Origin: Rhizobium rhizogenes
GTDB lineage: Bacteria > Pseudomonadota > Alphaproteobacteria > Rhizobiales > Rhizobiaceae
Length of the DNA stretch: 64,000 bases
Assembly: GCF_002005205.3 (NCBI RefSeq)
Contig: NZ_CP019702.2
Span: forward strand, 2,112,001-2,176,000
Direction: 5' to 3'
Below, in pieces: positions 1-8,789 of the stretch; position 1 is the first letter of the stretch; each line of letters begins with the position of its first letter. The notes under the pieces are model-generated. The model had not been told where the DNA came from. It searched no databases and saw only the letters and a program-made list of their open reading frames with translations. A program made the translations under genes and the position numbers.

Positions 1-524
1 TCTATGTGACGCATGACCAGACCGAGGCGATGACGCTCGCCGACAAGATCGTCGTGCTGCGGGCGGGCAATATCGAGCAGGTCGGCGCGCCGCTCGATCT
101 CTATGACGATCCCGCCAACCGCTTCGTTGCCGGTTTCGTCGGTTCGCCGAAGATGAATTTTCTCGACGCCACCATCATCGGCAGCGGCGCCGACAGCATC
201 ACGCTCGCTCTCGACAGCGATCCTGCGGTGCGGCTGACTTTGCCGATAAAGGAACGCGTCAACGAGGGGGCCAAGGTCTCGCTTGGCATCCGGCCGGAGC
301 ATTTTGCCGATGCGGGCGGGGGCGATGCCGATCTCACCGTGCATGTCGATGTCGCCGAACATCTCGGCAATACCAGCTATGTCTATGCCCGAACCGAAGG
401 CGGCGAGCAGCTGATCATCGAACGGCCGGAATCGCGCGATGTCGGCAATCGCGACCGGCTGACGGTCGGCCTTTCCGCCCGCCGGGCTTTCCTTTTCGAC
501 GGCAAGGGCGAACGCCTGCGCTGA
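1..524 (+). CDS. Sugar ABC transporter ATP-binding protein, C-terminal part (truncated by window edge)
   Basis: Only the last 170-odd residues are in the window; the reading frame is open to the left edge. What is visible begins at the H-switch ([10 protein letters not shown]), followed by the FVGSPKMNF segment and the C-terminal OB-fold/TOBE region (GIRPEHF) typical of CUT1 importer ATPases of the MalK/UgpC type. Walker A, signature and Walker B motifs lie outside. It ends 45 bases before the next gene on the same strand, so it probably closes an ABC importer operon that also contains the fused oxidoreductase downstream. Family is certain, substrate unknown. Confidence 0.9.
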   Translation, partial: YVTHDQTEAMTLADKIVVLRAGNIEQVGAPLDLYDDPANRFVAGFVGSPKMNFLDATIIGSGADSITLALDSDPAVRLTLPIKERVNEGAKVSLGIRPEHFADAGGGDADLTVHVDVAEHLGNTSYVYARTEGGEQLIIERPESRDVGNRDRLTVGLSARRAFLFDGKGERLR

Positions 525-569
525 ACCCTTTCCCAAGCACCCAAGACTGATATGAAAGACGAGGATTTC

Positions 570-2573
570 ATGACGACCGTACAACCGATCCGCTGGGGCA
601 TCATCGGCCCGGGCACCATCGCCAGAACCTTTGCTGACGGTATTGCCCATTCCCGCACCGGCAGGTTAGAGGCCATCGCCACCCGCAATCCGGACAAGCC
701 CGGCCTTGCAGAAGCTTTTGCCGGCGCGCGCATTATCAAGGGTTACGATGCCCTGCTTGCCGATCCCGCTATCGATGCCGTCTATATCGCCACGCCCCAT
801 ACCGGCCATGCCGAATGGGCGATCAAGGCGATCCGGGCCGGCAAAAACGTGCTGGTGGAAAAACCCATCGCGCTCTCGGCCTATGATGCCGACGCCATTT
901 TCCACGAGGCGAAAAAGGCAGGCGTTTTCGCCGGCGAGGCCTATATGTACCGCCTGCATCCGCAGACGGCGAAATTGCTGGAACTGGTGAAAGCCCGGGC
1001 GGTGGGCGATATCCGCATCATCCGCTCCAGCTTCGGTTTCAACATGGGTTCGTTCCGGGCCGATCACCGGCTGTTCGCCAATGAAACGGCGGGCGGCGGC
1101 ATTCTCGATGTCGGCGGTTATCCGGTTTCCATGGTGCGGATGATCGCCGGTGCCGTGGACGGAAAACCCTTTGCCGAGCCGGAAAAGGTTGCGGGTGCGG
1201 CGCATCTCGGCCAGTCGGGCGTTGATGAATGGGCCTCGGCCGTGCTGAAATTCGCAAACGGCATCGTCGCCGAGGTCTCGTGCTCGATCATGGCGGCGCA
1301 GGACAATGTGCTGCGCATCATCGGCTCGGAAGGGCGCATCGAGGTCAAGGATTTCTGGTTCGCCGCCGGCCACAAGGGCGGCACCGGCCGGATCGATATC
1401 ATCAGGGGCGACAAGGTCAAAACCATGGAATTGCCGGAGGATCGCTGGCTTTATTCCTTCGAGGTCGATGCAGCGGGTGAGGCAATCCGCCAGGGCAGAC
1501 ATGAATTCGCGGCACCTGGCATGGCCTGGGCCGACAGCCTCGGCAATCTGCGTGTCATGGACCAGTGGCGGGCTTCCGTCGGGCTGGAATACAGCATCGA
1601 AAAGGCGACATCGCGCATCGGAAATATCGCCGGTGGCAAGGTCGTCGCCGGAAATTCGGTTCCCAAGCGGCAGATACCGGGCCTTGCCAAGCCCGCTTCC
1701 GTGGTCGCGCTCGGTTTCGAATTCTTCCCCAACTTTGCCTCCGCATCCCTGACGCTCGATGCCTTTTACGAGGCCGGCGGCAATCTCTTCGATACGGCCT
1801 ATGTCTACGGCGCTGGCAGGACCGAGGCGATTTTCGGCGACTGGCACACCAGCCGCAATGTGCCGCGTGAAGAGATCGTGCTGATCGGCAAGGGTGCGCA
1901 TTCGCCGCTCTGCTATCCCGATATGATTACCAAACAGCTCGATCAGTCGCTGGAGCGGCTGAAGACGGATTATGTCGATGCCTATTTCATGCATCGCGAT
2001 AATCCCGACGTGCCGGTCGGTGAATTTGTCGATGCCATGGATGCCGAAGTCCGGCGCGGCCGCATTCGCGGCATTTTCGGCGGCTCGAACTGGACGCGCG
2101 AGCGCATGGACGAAGCCGCGGCTTATGCGCAGAAGAACGGCAAGCAGGCGCCCGGCGCGCTTTCCAACAATTTCTCGCTTGCCGAAATGCTCGATCCCAT
2201 CTGGGCAGGCTGCGTGGCGGCATCAGACGACGAGTGGAAGGCCTGGCTGCGATCGCGCCAGATCCCCAATTTCGCCTGGTCCAGCCAGGGGCGCGGTTTC
2301 TTCACCGACCGGGCAGGGCGCGACAAGCATGACGATGAGGAAATCGTCCGCGTCTGGTATTCCGACCGCAACTTCGTCCGCCGCGACCGGGCGATCGAGC
2401 TTGCGCAGAAACTCGGCCGCCACCCGATCCACATTGCGCTCGCTTATGTCATCGCCCAGCCTTTCCCGGTCATCCCGCTGATCGGGCCGCGCACGATTGC
2501 GGAGCTGGAGGATAGTCTTTCGGCGCTGGATATCGCGCTGACGCCCGAACAGGTGAAGTGGCTGGAGGCGTGA
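570..2573 (+). CDS. Fused Gfo/Idh/MocA dehydrogenase - aldo/keto reductase
   Basis: A single 667-residue frame carries two complete NAD(P)-dependent sugar oxidoreductases. Residues 1-350 are a Gfo/Idh/MocA protein with a nucleotide-binding loop (GIIGPGTIA) and the family EKP motif at about residues 97-99. Residues 375-667 are an aldo/keto reductase with the whole catalytic tetrad: Asp408 and Tyr413 in FDTAYVYG, Lys441 in LIGKG and His475 in YFMHRDN. The start at 570 has a GAGGA ribosome site; an ATG at 552 is in frame but has none. It follows an ABC ATPase, so the substrate is probably an imported sugar. The two halves could act in sequence or as an oxidation/reduction pair; the reaction is not known. 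Confidence 0.85.
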   Translation: MTTVQPIRWGIIGPGTIARTFADGIAHSRTGRLEAIATRNPDKPGLAEAFAGARIIKGYDALLADPAIDAVYIATPHTGHAEWAIKAIRAGKNVLVEKPIALSAYDADAIFHEAKKAGVFAGEAYMYRLHPQTAKLLELVKARAVGDIRIIRSSFGFNMGSFRADHRLFANETAGGGILDVGGYPVSMVRMIAGAVDGKPFAEPEKVAGAAHLGQSGVDEWASAVLKFANGIVAEVSCSIMAAQDNVLRIIGSEGRIEVKDFWFAAGHKGGTGRIDIIRGDKVKTMELPEDRWLYSFEVDAAGEAIRQGRHEFAAPGMAWADSLGNLRVMDQWRASVGLEYSIEKATSRIGNIAGGKVVAGNSVPKRQIPGLAKPASVVALGFEFFPNFASASLTLDAFYEAGGNLFDTAYVYGAGRTEAIFGDWHTSRNVPREEIVLIGKGAHSPLCYPDMITKQLDQSLERLKTDYVDAYFMHRDNPDVPVGEFVDAMDAEVRRGRIRGIFGGSNWTRERMDEAAAYAQKNGKQAPGALSNNFSLAEMLDPIWAGCVAASDDEWKAWLRSRQIPNFAWSSQGRGFFTDRAGRDKHDDEEIVRVWYSDRNFVRRDRAIELAQKLGRHPIHIALAYVIAQPFPVIPLIGPRTIAELEDSLSALDIALTPEQVKWLEA

Positions 2574-2580
2574 AAGGCAA

Positions 2581-2608
2581 TGAGACGGCGGATTTATCCG
2601 CCGTCTCA
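2581..2608. repeat. Perfect 12-bp hairpin after the fused oxidoreductase
   Basis: The two 12-base arms (2581-2592 and 2597-2608) are exact reverse complements around a TTTA loop, 8 bases after the stop codon. No T-run follows, so it is not a textbook intrinsic terminator. It may protect mRNA ends or be part of a rhizobial intergenic palindrome that continues to 2668. Confidence 0.7.
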
Positions 2609-2631
2609 ACGACATTGGGCAAGAGGTTGCG

Positions 2632-2668
2632 GCTTGTTTCTTCTCCCCGCCAGGGAGAAGAAACAAGC
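2632..2668. repeat. Perfect 16-bp palindrome, rhizobial repeat-like
   Basis: Arms 2632-2647 and 2653-2668 are exact 16-base reverse complements around a 5-base loop. Together with the hairpin at 2581-2608 it fills most of the 233-base gap before the M24 gene. The arm core, TTCTCCC pairing with GGGAGAA, resembles the short dispersed palindromes recalled from Rhizobium/Agrobacterium intergenic regions. Copy number in the genome cannot be judged from here. Confidence 0.65.
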
Positions 2669-2806
2669 GGTAATCGCTCGCTCGAACTGACGATCTTCGG
2701 GGTGGAGATGTCATCTTCCACCTTCATTCATCTCCCGGCGACTGCTAAAGCGTAGGTCCATAAACGTGTCGCGAAACACGGCAGCCAAACAATCACCGGG
2801 GTTCCC

Positions 2807-4039
2807 ATGAGCGATATCGACCGAAGCCGTGCCCAGCAGCTGATGCGGGAAGCGGGCATGGATGCGCTGGTGCTGTTCCAGCCCGAAGCCTTCCGCTATG
2901 CCGTCGGCGCCCATGCCGGTGTCGCGACCATGTGGGGCAGGGCAGGTTCGGCAATTGCGCTGGTGCCGGGCGATGCCGATGGGCCGCTTGCCGCTGTCGT
3001 CAGCGATCATGCCGCCCCGCTCATCAGGAAGGCGGCACCTGATGTCGATCTGCGCTGCCATCGCATCTGGATCGATTTGGTCGATCTTTCGGGTGTGGAA
3101 ACCGTCGCGCAGGTGGACAACGCCTATCGCCGCAACAATTCCGGTGGACCGCGGCCGGAAACATTCGATCGCACCGCCTGTTTCGGCTTGCTCTCCGATC
3201 TTTTGCGGGATCGCGGGCTGGCTGCTGCGCGCATTGGTGTCGATCTTGAATTCATGCCAGCCGCCGATTTTTCAGCGCTTCAGCAGGCGCTGCCCGAGGT
3301 GAACTGGATTGATGGTTCGACGGTGCTGAAACGTTTGAGGGCGGTGAAGTCAGAAGGCGAGATCAAACTTCTCAGGCAGGCGGCAGCCGCCGCCGAGGCA
3401 GGGTTGGTCGAGATGGCGGCCGCCGTCCGACCGGGAGCAGCCCTTGGTCAGCTCTCCGCCGCCTGGAAATCCGGCGCGCAGGCATATGCCGCGACATCCG
3501 GTTTTTCGCTGAGCGGGCATTGGGACTATATTTCCGTCGGTCCGGCCCTGTCGGATATGACGGCAGTGGTCACACAGGGCGCGCTGATCAAGGCCGATGT
3601 CGGCACGCTGGTCGACGGTTACTCGTCCGATGGCGCAAGAACTTTTTCGTGGGGGCCGGTCTCGGCTCTTGCTGCCGATATTTTCAGGGCGCTGGAGGCA
3701 GCCTTCGCCTGCGGGCTGGAAGCGCTTCGCCCCGGCAACGGCTTTAGCGCGGTGCACGCGGCCATGCTGGCCTCGATGCGCAGGCAAGGTTTCGGCGAAT
3801 ATTATCGCGGCCATTTCGGCCATTCCGTCGGCGGCGGCGTGGGTATCGAGGAATGGCCGTTCTTTTCCCATGACAATCCGGAAATCATCCTTCCCGGCAT
3901 GGTGGTCGCACTCGAAGCGCCCTTCTATGGCGAAGGGCTGGGCGCGCTGATGATCGAGGATCAGTTCCTCGTCACATCGTCAGGTGCGGAGTGCATGAAC
4001 AGCCTGCCACGCACTCTGCGGGATCTGTCACGGCAGTGA
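2807..4039 (+). CDS. M24-family metallohydrolase (aminopeptidase P / creatinase-like)
   Basis: A 410-residue protein with an N-terminal creatinase-type domain (about 1-170) and a C-terminal pita-bread domain (about 175-405). The five metal ligands of M24 enzymes are visible: Asp264 (KADVG) and Asp275 (SSDGA), His339 (GHFGHS), Glu370 (ALEAPF) and Glu384 (MIEDQ). It should therefore bind two metals and cleave Xaa-Pro dipeptides or a related C-N bond. It sits in a gap between the fused oxidoreductase and the convergent uronate operon. Why a peptidase-like enzyme lies here is unclear; some M24 relatives are amidohydrolases rather than peptidases. Confidence 0.8.
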   Translation: MSDIDRSRAQQLMREAGMDALVLFQPEAFRYAVGAHAGVATMWGRAGSAIALVPGDADGPLAAVVSDHAAPLIRKAAPDVDLRCHRIWIDLVDLSGVETVAQVDNAYRRNNSGGPRPETFDRTACFGLLSDLLRDRGLAAARIGVDLEFMPAADFSALQQALPEVNWIDGSTVLKRLRAVKSEGEIKLLRQAAAAAEAGLVEMAAAVRPGAALGQLSAAWKSGAQAYAATSGFSLSGHWDYISVGPALSDMTAVVTQGALIKADVGTLVDGYSSDGARTFSWGPVSALAADIFRALEAAFACGLEALRPGNGFSAVHAAMLASMRRQGFGEYYRGHFGHSVGGGVGIEEWPFFSHDNPEIILPGMVVALEAPFYGEGLGALMIEDQFLVTSSGAECMNSLPRTLRDLSRQ

Positions 4040-4061
4040 CGGCCTGCCGCCGTTCCTGCCT

Positions 4062-4379
4062 TTAGAGAAAGTCGTCGCGACGCGGGGTGAAGCAGTCGAT
4101 CAGCTCACCCTCTTCCAGACACAGGCAGCCATGCTCGATATGGCCGGGAATGACGAGGCTATCGCCTTTTTGAAGATCGTAGGCTTCGCCGTCGCGATAA
4201 AAGCGGAAGCTGCCGCTGGCGACATAGGTGGACTGCACATGCGGATGGCTGTGCAGCTTGCCTTCTGCGCCGGTCTTGAACCGGAAGGACACGACCATCA
4301 GCTCCGGCGCTTCGGAAAGCACGGTGCGTTCCACACCGTCATCGGGTGAAACGGTGGGGAATTTGGGAAGCTGCTGCAT
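4062..4379 (-). CDS. kdgF: KdgF-like cupin, unsaturated uronate linearisation
   Basis: A 105-residue single-domain cupin. The metal-binding set HSHPHVQ (His43, His45, Gln49) and the second-motif His83 (HIEHG) and the tail LIDCFTPRRDDF closely follow KdgF, which helps convert 4,5-unsaturated galacturonate from pectin oligomer cleavage into the open-chain keto form (DKI), the substrate of KduI. The start was set at 4379 because GGAGAACGAC precedes it; a longer frame upstream has no ribosome site. It is the last gene of a minus-strand udh-GntR-kdgF run and lies 31 bases after the regulator. With kduI and kduD nearby this completes the upper unsaturated-uronate route. Confidence 0.83.
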   Translation of the reverse strand: MQQLPKFPTVSPDDGVERTVLSEAPELMVVSFRFKTGAEGKLHSHPHVQSTYVASGSFRFYRDGEAYDLQKGDSLVIPGHIEHGCLCLEEGELIDCFTPRRDDFL

Positions 4380-4410
4380 GTCGTTCTCCTCTGTCTTGCA
4401 ATATTGATTT

Positions 4411-5148
4411 TCAGCGCGGCGCACGCAGCATGGCGCGATAACGTGTCTGGCTGCTTTTCAGGTGGTTGCGCATGGCGCTGCGCGCCGCATCCTCGTTGCC
4501 ATCCTGTATGGCGATCAGGATCGCTTCATGCTCGCCGACGAGGCGGCTGAGATCGGCGGGTGAAAGCACGGTTTCTGCGCCATTATCAGCCACGGCGCGG
4601 CGCGGAATGACGGTTGGGCCAAGCACCTGCAGAAACTCGCTGAAGCGGGGATTGTTGGTCGCTTCGGCCACGGCGAGATGAAAGGCAAAATCGGCCTCGG
4701 CCGTCGGAATGCCCCTGGCGGCGCTGGCGCGGAAGGCGTCGAAGGCCTCGATGATCTTTTCTTCCTGCGCCGGTGAGCGGCGAATGGCGGCAAGGCCGGC
4801 GGCATCGCCTTCCACGGCGGTGCGCAATTCCAGCATCTCGATCAGCGACGAGACGCGGGCGAGATCGACATTGTGGAAAGGCCGCCGCTCGGTGGGGGCT
4901 GGCTCCAGCACGAAGACGCCGGCGCCCTGACGCGGCTCCACCAGGCCGTCGGAGCGCAGCGAGGCAATCGCCTCGCGCACCACGGTGCGGCTCACGCCGA
5001 ATTCCTGCGTCAGCTGCGCTTCCGATGGCAGGCGGTCGCCCGTCTTGTAACGGCCCTTGGCGATCTGGCCGCGGAGTTCCTCCGAAACCTTCACCACAAG
5101 CGTTCTGCCCTGTGGAGCTGCCGGTTCGGAGGTTGTCGCTTTTGTCAT
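4411..5148 (-). CDS. GntR-family (FadR/FCD) regulator of the uronate locus
   Basis: 245 residues: an N-terminal winged helix-turn-helix (about 20-80, GDRLPSEAQLTQEFGVSRTV) and a C-terminal all-helical FCD sensor domain (about 95-235), which in this family binds a metal and a small organic acid. It lies between udh and kdgF on the same strand, so it is probably autoregulated with them. By context its ligand should be a galacturonate or galactarate-pathway intermediate. A 21-base palindrome at 7762-7782 and a related site at 6103-6119 are its likely operators. Domain assignment is firm; ligand and targets are inference. Confidence 0.87.
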   Translation of the reverse strand: MTKATTSEPAAPQGRTLVVKVSEELRGQIAKGRYKTGDRLPSEAQLTQEFGVSRTVVREAIASLRSDGLVEPRQGAGVFVLEPAPTERRPFHNVDLARVSSLIEMLELRTAVEGDAAGLAAIRRSPAQEEKIIEAFDAFRASAARGIPTAEADFAFHLAVAEATNNPRFSEFLQVLGPTVIPRRAVADNGAETVLSPADLSRLVGEHEAILIAIQDGNEDAARSAMRNHLKSSQTRYRAMLRAPR

Positions 5149-5237
5149 CTGTGTCGCCGTTCTAAAAAGGGTGCGGGGTTGCGTCCGGATGTCCTCGATA
5201 CGTTATTCGCGGCCCGGCTTGCAATCCCGCTGATCAC

Positions 5238-6035
5238 TCAGCTTTGCTTGAAGATCGGGTTGTCGACAAACGTGCCGCCCTGGAACCGCACCAGCGCATC
5301 CTTCGGGTCCGGCTTCGGTGTGGTCTCGGCAATATGCTGCCGGAAGGCCTCGGCATTGTCCTTCGGTTTCCAGCCCAGGAAGCCGAGATGCGAATTGTCC
5401 CACCAGCCGGCCTCATTGGCCGACGCCCCCCACACGACCGGGCAGCCGAGCACTGGTGCCCGAAACACCGCCTCGATCAGCGACACAAAATCATCATATG
5501 AAAACCAGGTGGACAACATGCGGTAATTATTGGGCACCGGCGTGCAGGAGCCGATGCGCACCAGCGCCGTCTCCTGTCCGAATTTATCGAAATACATGCG
5601 GGCGAGGTTCTCGCCGAAACATTTGGAGACGCCGTAAAGCCCGTCCGGTCGCACCGGAACATCGGGGCCGAGCCGCTCGGTCTGGGGATAATAACCGATC
5701 GTATGGTTGGAGCTGGCAAAGACGATCCGCGGCTGGCCGTGGGCGCGGGCGGCCTCGTAGAGATTATAAAGCCCGATGATATTGCCCTGAAGAATCTGCT
5801 CGAAGGGCTTCTCCACCGATATGCCACCCAGATGAACGATGCCGTCGCAACCGGCAACCATGGCATTCACGGCATCCGCATCGGCAAGGTCGCATTGCAC
5901 GCATTCCTCGTTCGGACCGGCCGCATCGAGCGGGGAGAGATCGGCAAGACGCAATATCTCCGCCATCGGTGCCAGACGTTCACGCATGACGCGGCCAAGC
6001 TGGCCCGCCGCACCGGTAACAAGAAGCCGTTTCAT
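5238..6035 (-). CDS. udh: Uronate dehydrogenase
   Basis: 265 residues, short-chain dehydrogenase/epimerase fold with the NAD loop TGAAGQLG near residue 7 and the YGVSK catalytic motif. The sequence agrees with the characterised Agrobacterium tumefaciens Udh over its whole length as I recall it. It oxidises D-galacturonate or D-glucuronate at C1 with NAD+ to the aldarolactone, feeding Gli and Gci encoded across the divergent promoter. The start at 6035 is preferred over 6041 because GGGAG is correctly spaced only for it, and it gives the published 265-residue length. It leads the udh-GntR-kdgF operon. Confidence 0.95.
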   Translation of the reverse strand: MKRLLVTGAAGQLGRVMRERLAPMAEILRLADLSPLDAAGPNEECVQCDLADADAVNAMVAGCDGIVHLGGISVEKPFEQILQGNIIGLYNLYEAARAHGQPRIVFASSNHTIGYYPQTERLGPDVPVRPDGLYGVSKCFGENLARMYFDKFGQETALVRIGSCTPVPNNYRMLSTWFSYDDFVSLIEAVFRAPVLGCPVVWGASANEAGWWDNSHLGFLGWKPKDNAEAFRQHIAETTPKPDPKDALVRFQGGTFVDNPIFKQS

Positions 6036-6102
6036 TGCCATTCTCCCTCAGCGTTTGCACGTCTCCGATACGGTCGAGATATGGCGGCACCTCTTGACCT
6101 TG

Positions 6103-6119
6103 TCATACAGATCGTACAA
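6103..6119. promoter_or_regulatory. Candidate GntR operator in the udh/kduI divergent region
   Basis: TCATACA, three bases, then CGTACAA. The left half is identical to the half-site of the perfect palindrome at 7762-7782 and the right half matches it at 4 of 7 positions. It lies midway between the two divergent starts (6035 and 6175), where one bound repressor could block both. A second short inverted repeat (ACATA/TATGT) is at 6130-6142. Confidence 0.5.
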
Positions 6120-6174
6120 AAAGCGGATAACATATATTATGTGCCATACGCAACAATCATGAAGGATGAGTTTG

Positions 6175-6999
6175 ATGTTGACCGTCGAAACAAGGCAGGC
6201 CGTGAACCCGGAATATGCGAAGACGCTGGATACCGAAGGGCTCCGCCGGCATTTCCTCGCCAACGACATGTTCCGTTCCGGTGAAATCAGGCTGATCTAC
6301 ACCCATTATGACCGGTTCGTCATGGGTGGCGCGGTGCCTGATGGTGCGCCGCTGACGCTGGACAAGGTGGAAGAAACCAAGACGCCGTCCTTCCTTGATC
6401 GTCGCGAAATGGGCATCGTCAATATCGGCGAGAGCGGCACCGTCAGCGCGGGCGGGCAGACCTACACGCTCAATCGCGGCGATGTGCTTTATCTCGGTGC
6501 CGGCAGCGGTGCTGTCACCTTTGATGGCGCTGGCCGATTCTACATCACCTCCTGCCCGGCGCATCGCAGCCTGCCAGCCAAGCTGGTGACGCTCGCCAAC
6601 AGCAAGGAAGTCAAGCTCGGCGCGACGGAAACCTCCAACAAGCGCACCATCAACCAGTTCATTCACCCGCTGGTGATGGAAAGCTGCCAGCTGGTGCTGG
6701 GCTATACGATGCTGGAGGACGGCTCTGTCTGGAACACGATTCCCTCGCATATTCACGACCGCCGCATGGAGGCCTATCTCTATTTCGGCATGGATGAAAA
6801 GTCGCGCGTGCTGCATCTGATGGGTGAACCACAGGAGACCCGCCATCTGTTCATTTCCAACGAAGAAGGCGCCATTTCGCCGCCCTGGTCGATCCATTCC
6901 GGCGCCGGCATCGGCTCGTATACCTTCATCTGGGCAATGGCTGGCGACAATGTCGATTACACCGACATGGACTTCATCCAGCCGGGGGATCTGAAATGA
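6175..6999 (+). CDS. kduI: 5-dehydro-4-deoxy-D-glucuronate isomerase
   Basis: 274 residues, double-cupin isomerase that converts DKI to 2,5-diketo-3-deoxygluconate in pectin and hyaluronate breakdown. The zinc-site segment HIHDRRMEAY and the later SIHSGAGIG correspond to the HTHERRMEVY and SIHSG segments of E. coli KduI, and the N-terminal AKTLDTEGLRRHF pattern is shared. The start at 6175 was chosen because AAGGA is 8 bases upstream; ATG at 6166 sits on top of that site. It overlaps kduD by four bases. It receives its substrate from KdgF. Confidence 0.95.
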   Translation: MLTVETRQAVNPEYAKTLDTEGLRRHFLANDMFRSGEIRLIYTHYDRFVMGGAVPDGAPLTLDKVEETKTPSFLDRREMGIVNIGESGTVSAGGQTYTLNRGDVLYLGAGSGAVTFDGAGRFYITSCPAHRSLPAKLVTLANSKEVKLGATETSNKRTINQFIHPLVMESCQLVLGYTMLEDGSVWNTIPSHIHDRRMEAYLYFGMDEKSRVLHLMGEPQETRHLFISNEEGAISPPWSIHSGAGIGSYTFIWAMAGDNVDYTDMDFIQPGDLK

Positions 7000-7739
7000 G
7001 AAACCCCTTTTCGCTTGAAGGGCGCAAGGCGCTTGTGACGGGCGCAAATACCGGTCTTGGTCAGGCGATAGCGGTGGGTCTTGCCGCCGCTGGGGCGGAG
7101 GTGGTCTGCGCCGCCCGCCGTGCGCCGGATGAAACGCTTGATATCATCGCAAAAGAAGGCGGCAAGGCGAGCGCGCTGCTGATCGATTTTGCCGATCCGC
7201 TGGCGGCGAAGGACAGCTTCGCCGATGCCGGTTTCGATATCCTCGTCAACAATGCCGGCATCATCCGCCGTGCCGATTCCGTCGAGTTTTCCGAACTCGA
7301 CTGGGATGAGGTGATGGACGTCAATCTGAAAGCGCTGTTTTTCACCACGCAGGCTTTCGCGAAAGAGCTGCTGGCGAAAGGCCGCTCCGGCAAGGTGGTC
7401 AATATCGCTTCGCTTCTGTCGTTCCAGGGTGGCATCCGCGTGCCGTCCTACACGGCGGCGAAACATGGCGTTGCGGGTCTCACCAAGCTTCTGGCCAATG
7501 AGTGGGCCGCCAGGGGCATCAACGTGAATGCCATTGCCCCCGGTTATATCGAAACCAACAATACCGAGGCGCTGCGTGCGGATGCCGCCCGCAACAAGGC
7601 CATCCTCGAGCGCATTCCGGCAGGCCGCTGGGGGCACTCGGAAGATATCGCCGGAGCGGCGGTATTTCTGGCGTCGCCGGCGGCGGATTACGTGCATGGC
7701 GCCATTCTCAACGTCGATGGCGGCTGGCTGGCGCGTTAA
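6996..7739 (+). CDS. kduD: 2-dehydro-3-deoxy-D-gluconate 5-dehydrogenase
   Basis: 247-residue classical short-chain dehydrogenase with the cofactor loop TGANTGLG (16-23), NNAG at 85-88 and the catalytic Ser139, Tyr152 and Lys156 (YTAAK). Start overlaps the kduI stop as ATGA, indicating translational coupling. The enzyme reduces 2,5-diketo-3-deoxygluconate to 2-keto-3-deoxygluconate. The following kinase and aldolase (KdgK, KdgA) are not in this window, so that branch must be finished elsewhere. Confidence 0.93.
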   Translation: MRNPFSLEGRKALVTGANTGLGQAIAVGLAAAGAEVVCAARRAPDETLDIIAKEGGKASALLIDFADPLAAKDSFADAGFDILVNNAGIIRRADSVEFSELDWDEVMDVNLKALFFTTQAFAKELLAKGRSGKVVNIASLLSFQGGIRVPSYTAAKHGVAGLTKLLANEWAARGINVNAIAPGYIETNNTEALRADAARNKAILERIPAGRWGHSEDIAGAAVFLASPAADYVHGAILNVDGGWLAR

Positions 7740-7761
7740 TCTGTCACAGATTTTCAAAATT

Positions 7762-7782
7762 CATCATACAAGATGTATGATG
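7762..7782. promoter_or_regulatory. Perfect 21-bp operator palindrome upstream of the galactarate genes
   Basis: CATCATACA - AGA - TGTATGATG: two exact 9-base arms around a 3-base centre, 68 bases before the dehydratase start and 5 bases upstream of a TTGACA box. Size and symmetry fit a GntR/FCD dimer site. The half-site recurs at 6103 in front of kduI/udh, so the GntR protein at 4411-5148 is the most likely ligand. Confidence 0.75.
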
Positions 7783-7787
7783 AGTTG

Positions 7788-7816
7788 TTGACAAAGATGC
7801 GGCAAGCGGCTTAGGT
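7788..7816 (+). promoter_or_regulatory. Candidate promoter for the dehydratase-gci-gli operon
   Basis: A consensus -35 box TTGACA (7788-7793) stands directly after the operator palindrome. With a 17-base spacer the -10 falls on TTAGGT (7811-7816), a poor match, so the -10 is uncertain. A repressor on the palindrome would cover the upstream face of the -35. Confidence 0.45.
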
Positions 7817-7832
7817 GGCTTTCAGTCAGTGA

Positions 7833-8765
<933 letters not shown>

Positions 8766-8789
8766 TCACGGCATAACGGGAGGGGAGCC

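Noticed and set aside
666..1994. Long 442-codon open frame on the minus strand
   Set aside because: It lies opposite the fused oxidoreductase gene, whose both domains have intact motifs; such antisense frames are expected in GC-rich codon use.
4380..4424. Longer N-terminus for KdgF
   Set aside because: The extra 15 codons lie in the spacer after the GntR stop, lack a ribosome site and are absent from KdgF homologues I recall.
7811..7816. TTAGGT as a firm -10 box
   Set aside because: Only two bases agree with the consensus; kept as part of a low-confidence promoter only because TTGACA is exact and correctly placed relative to the operator.
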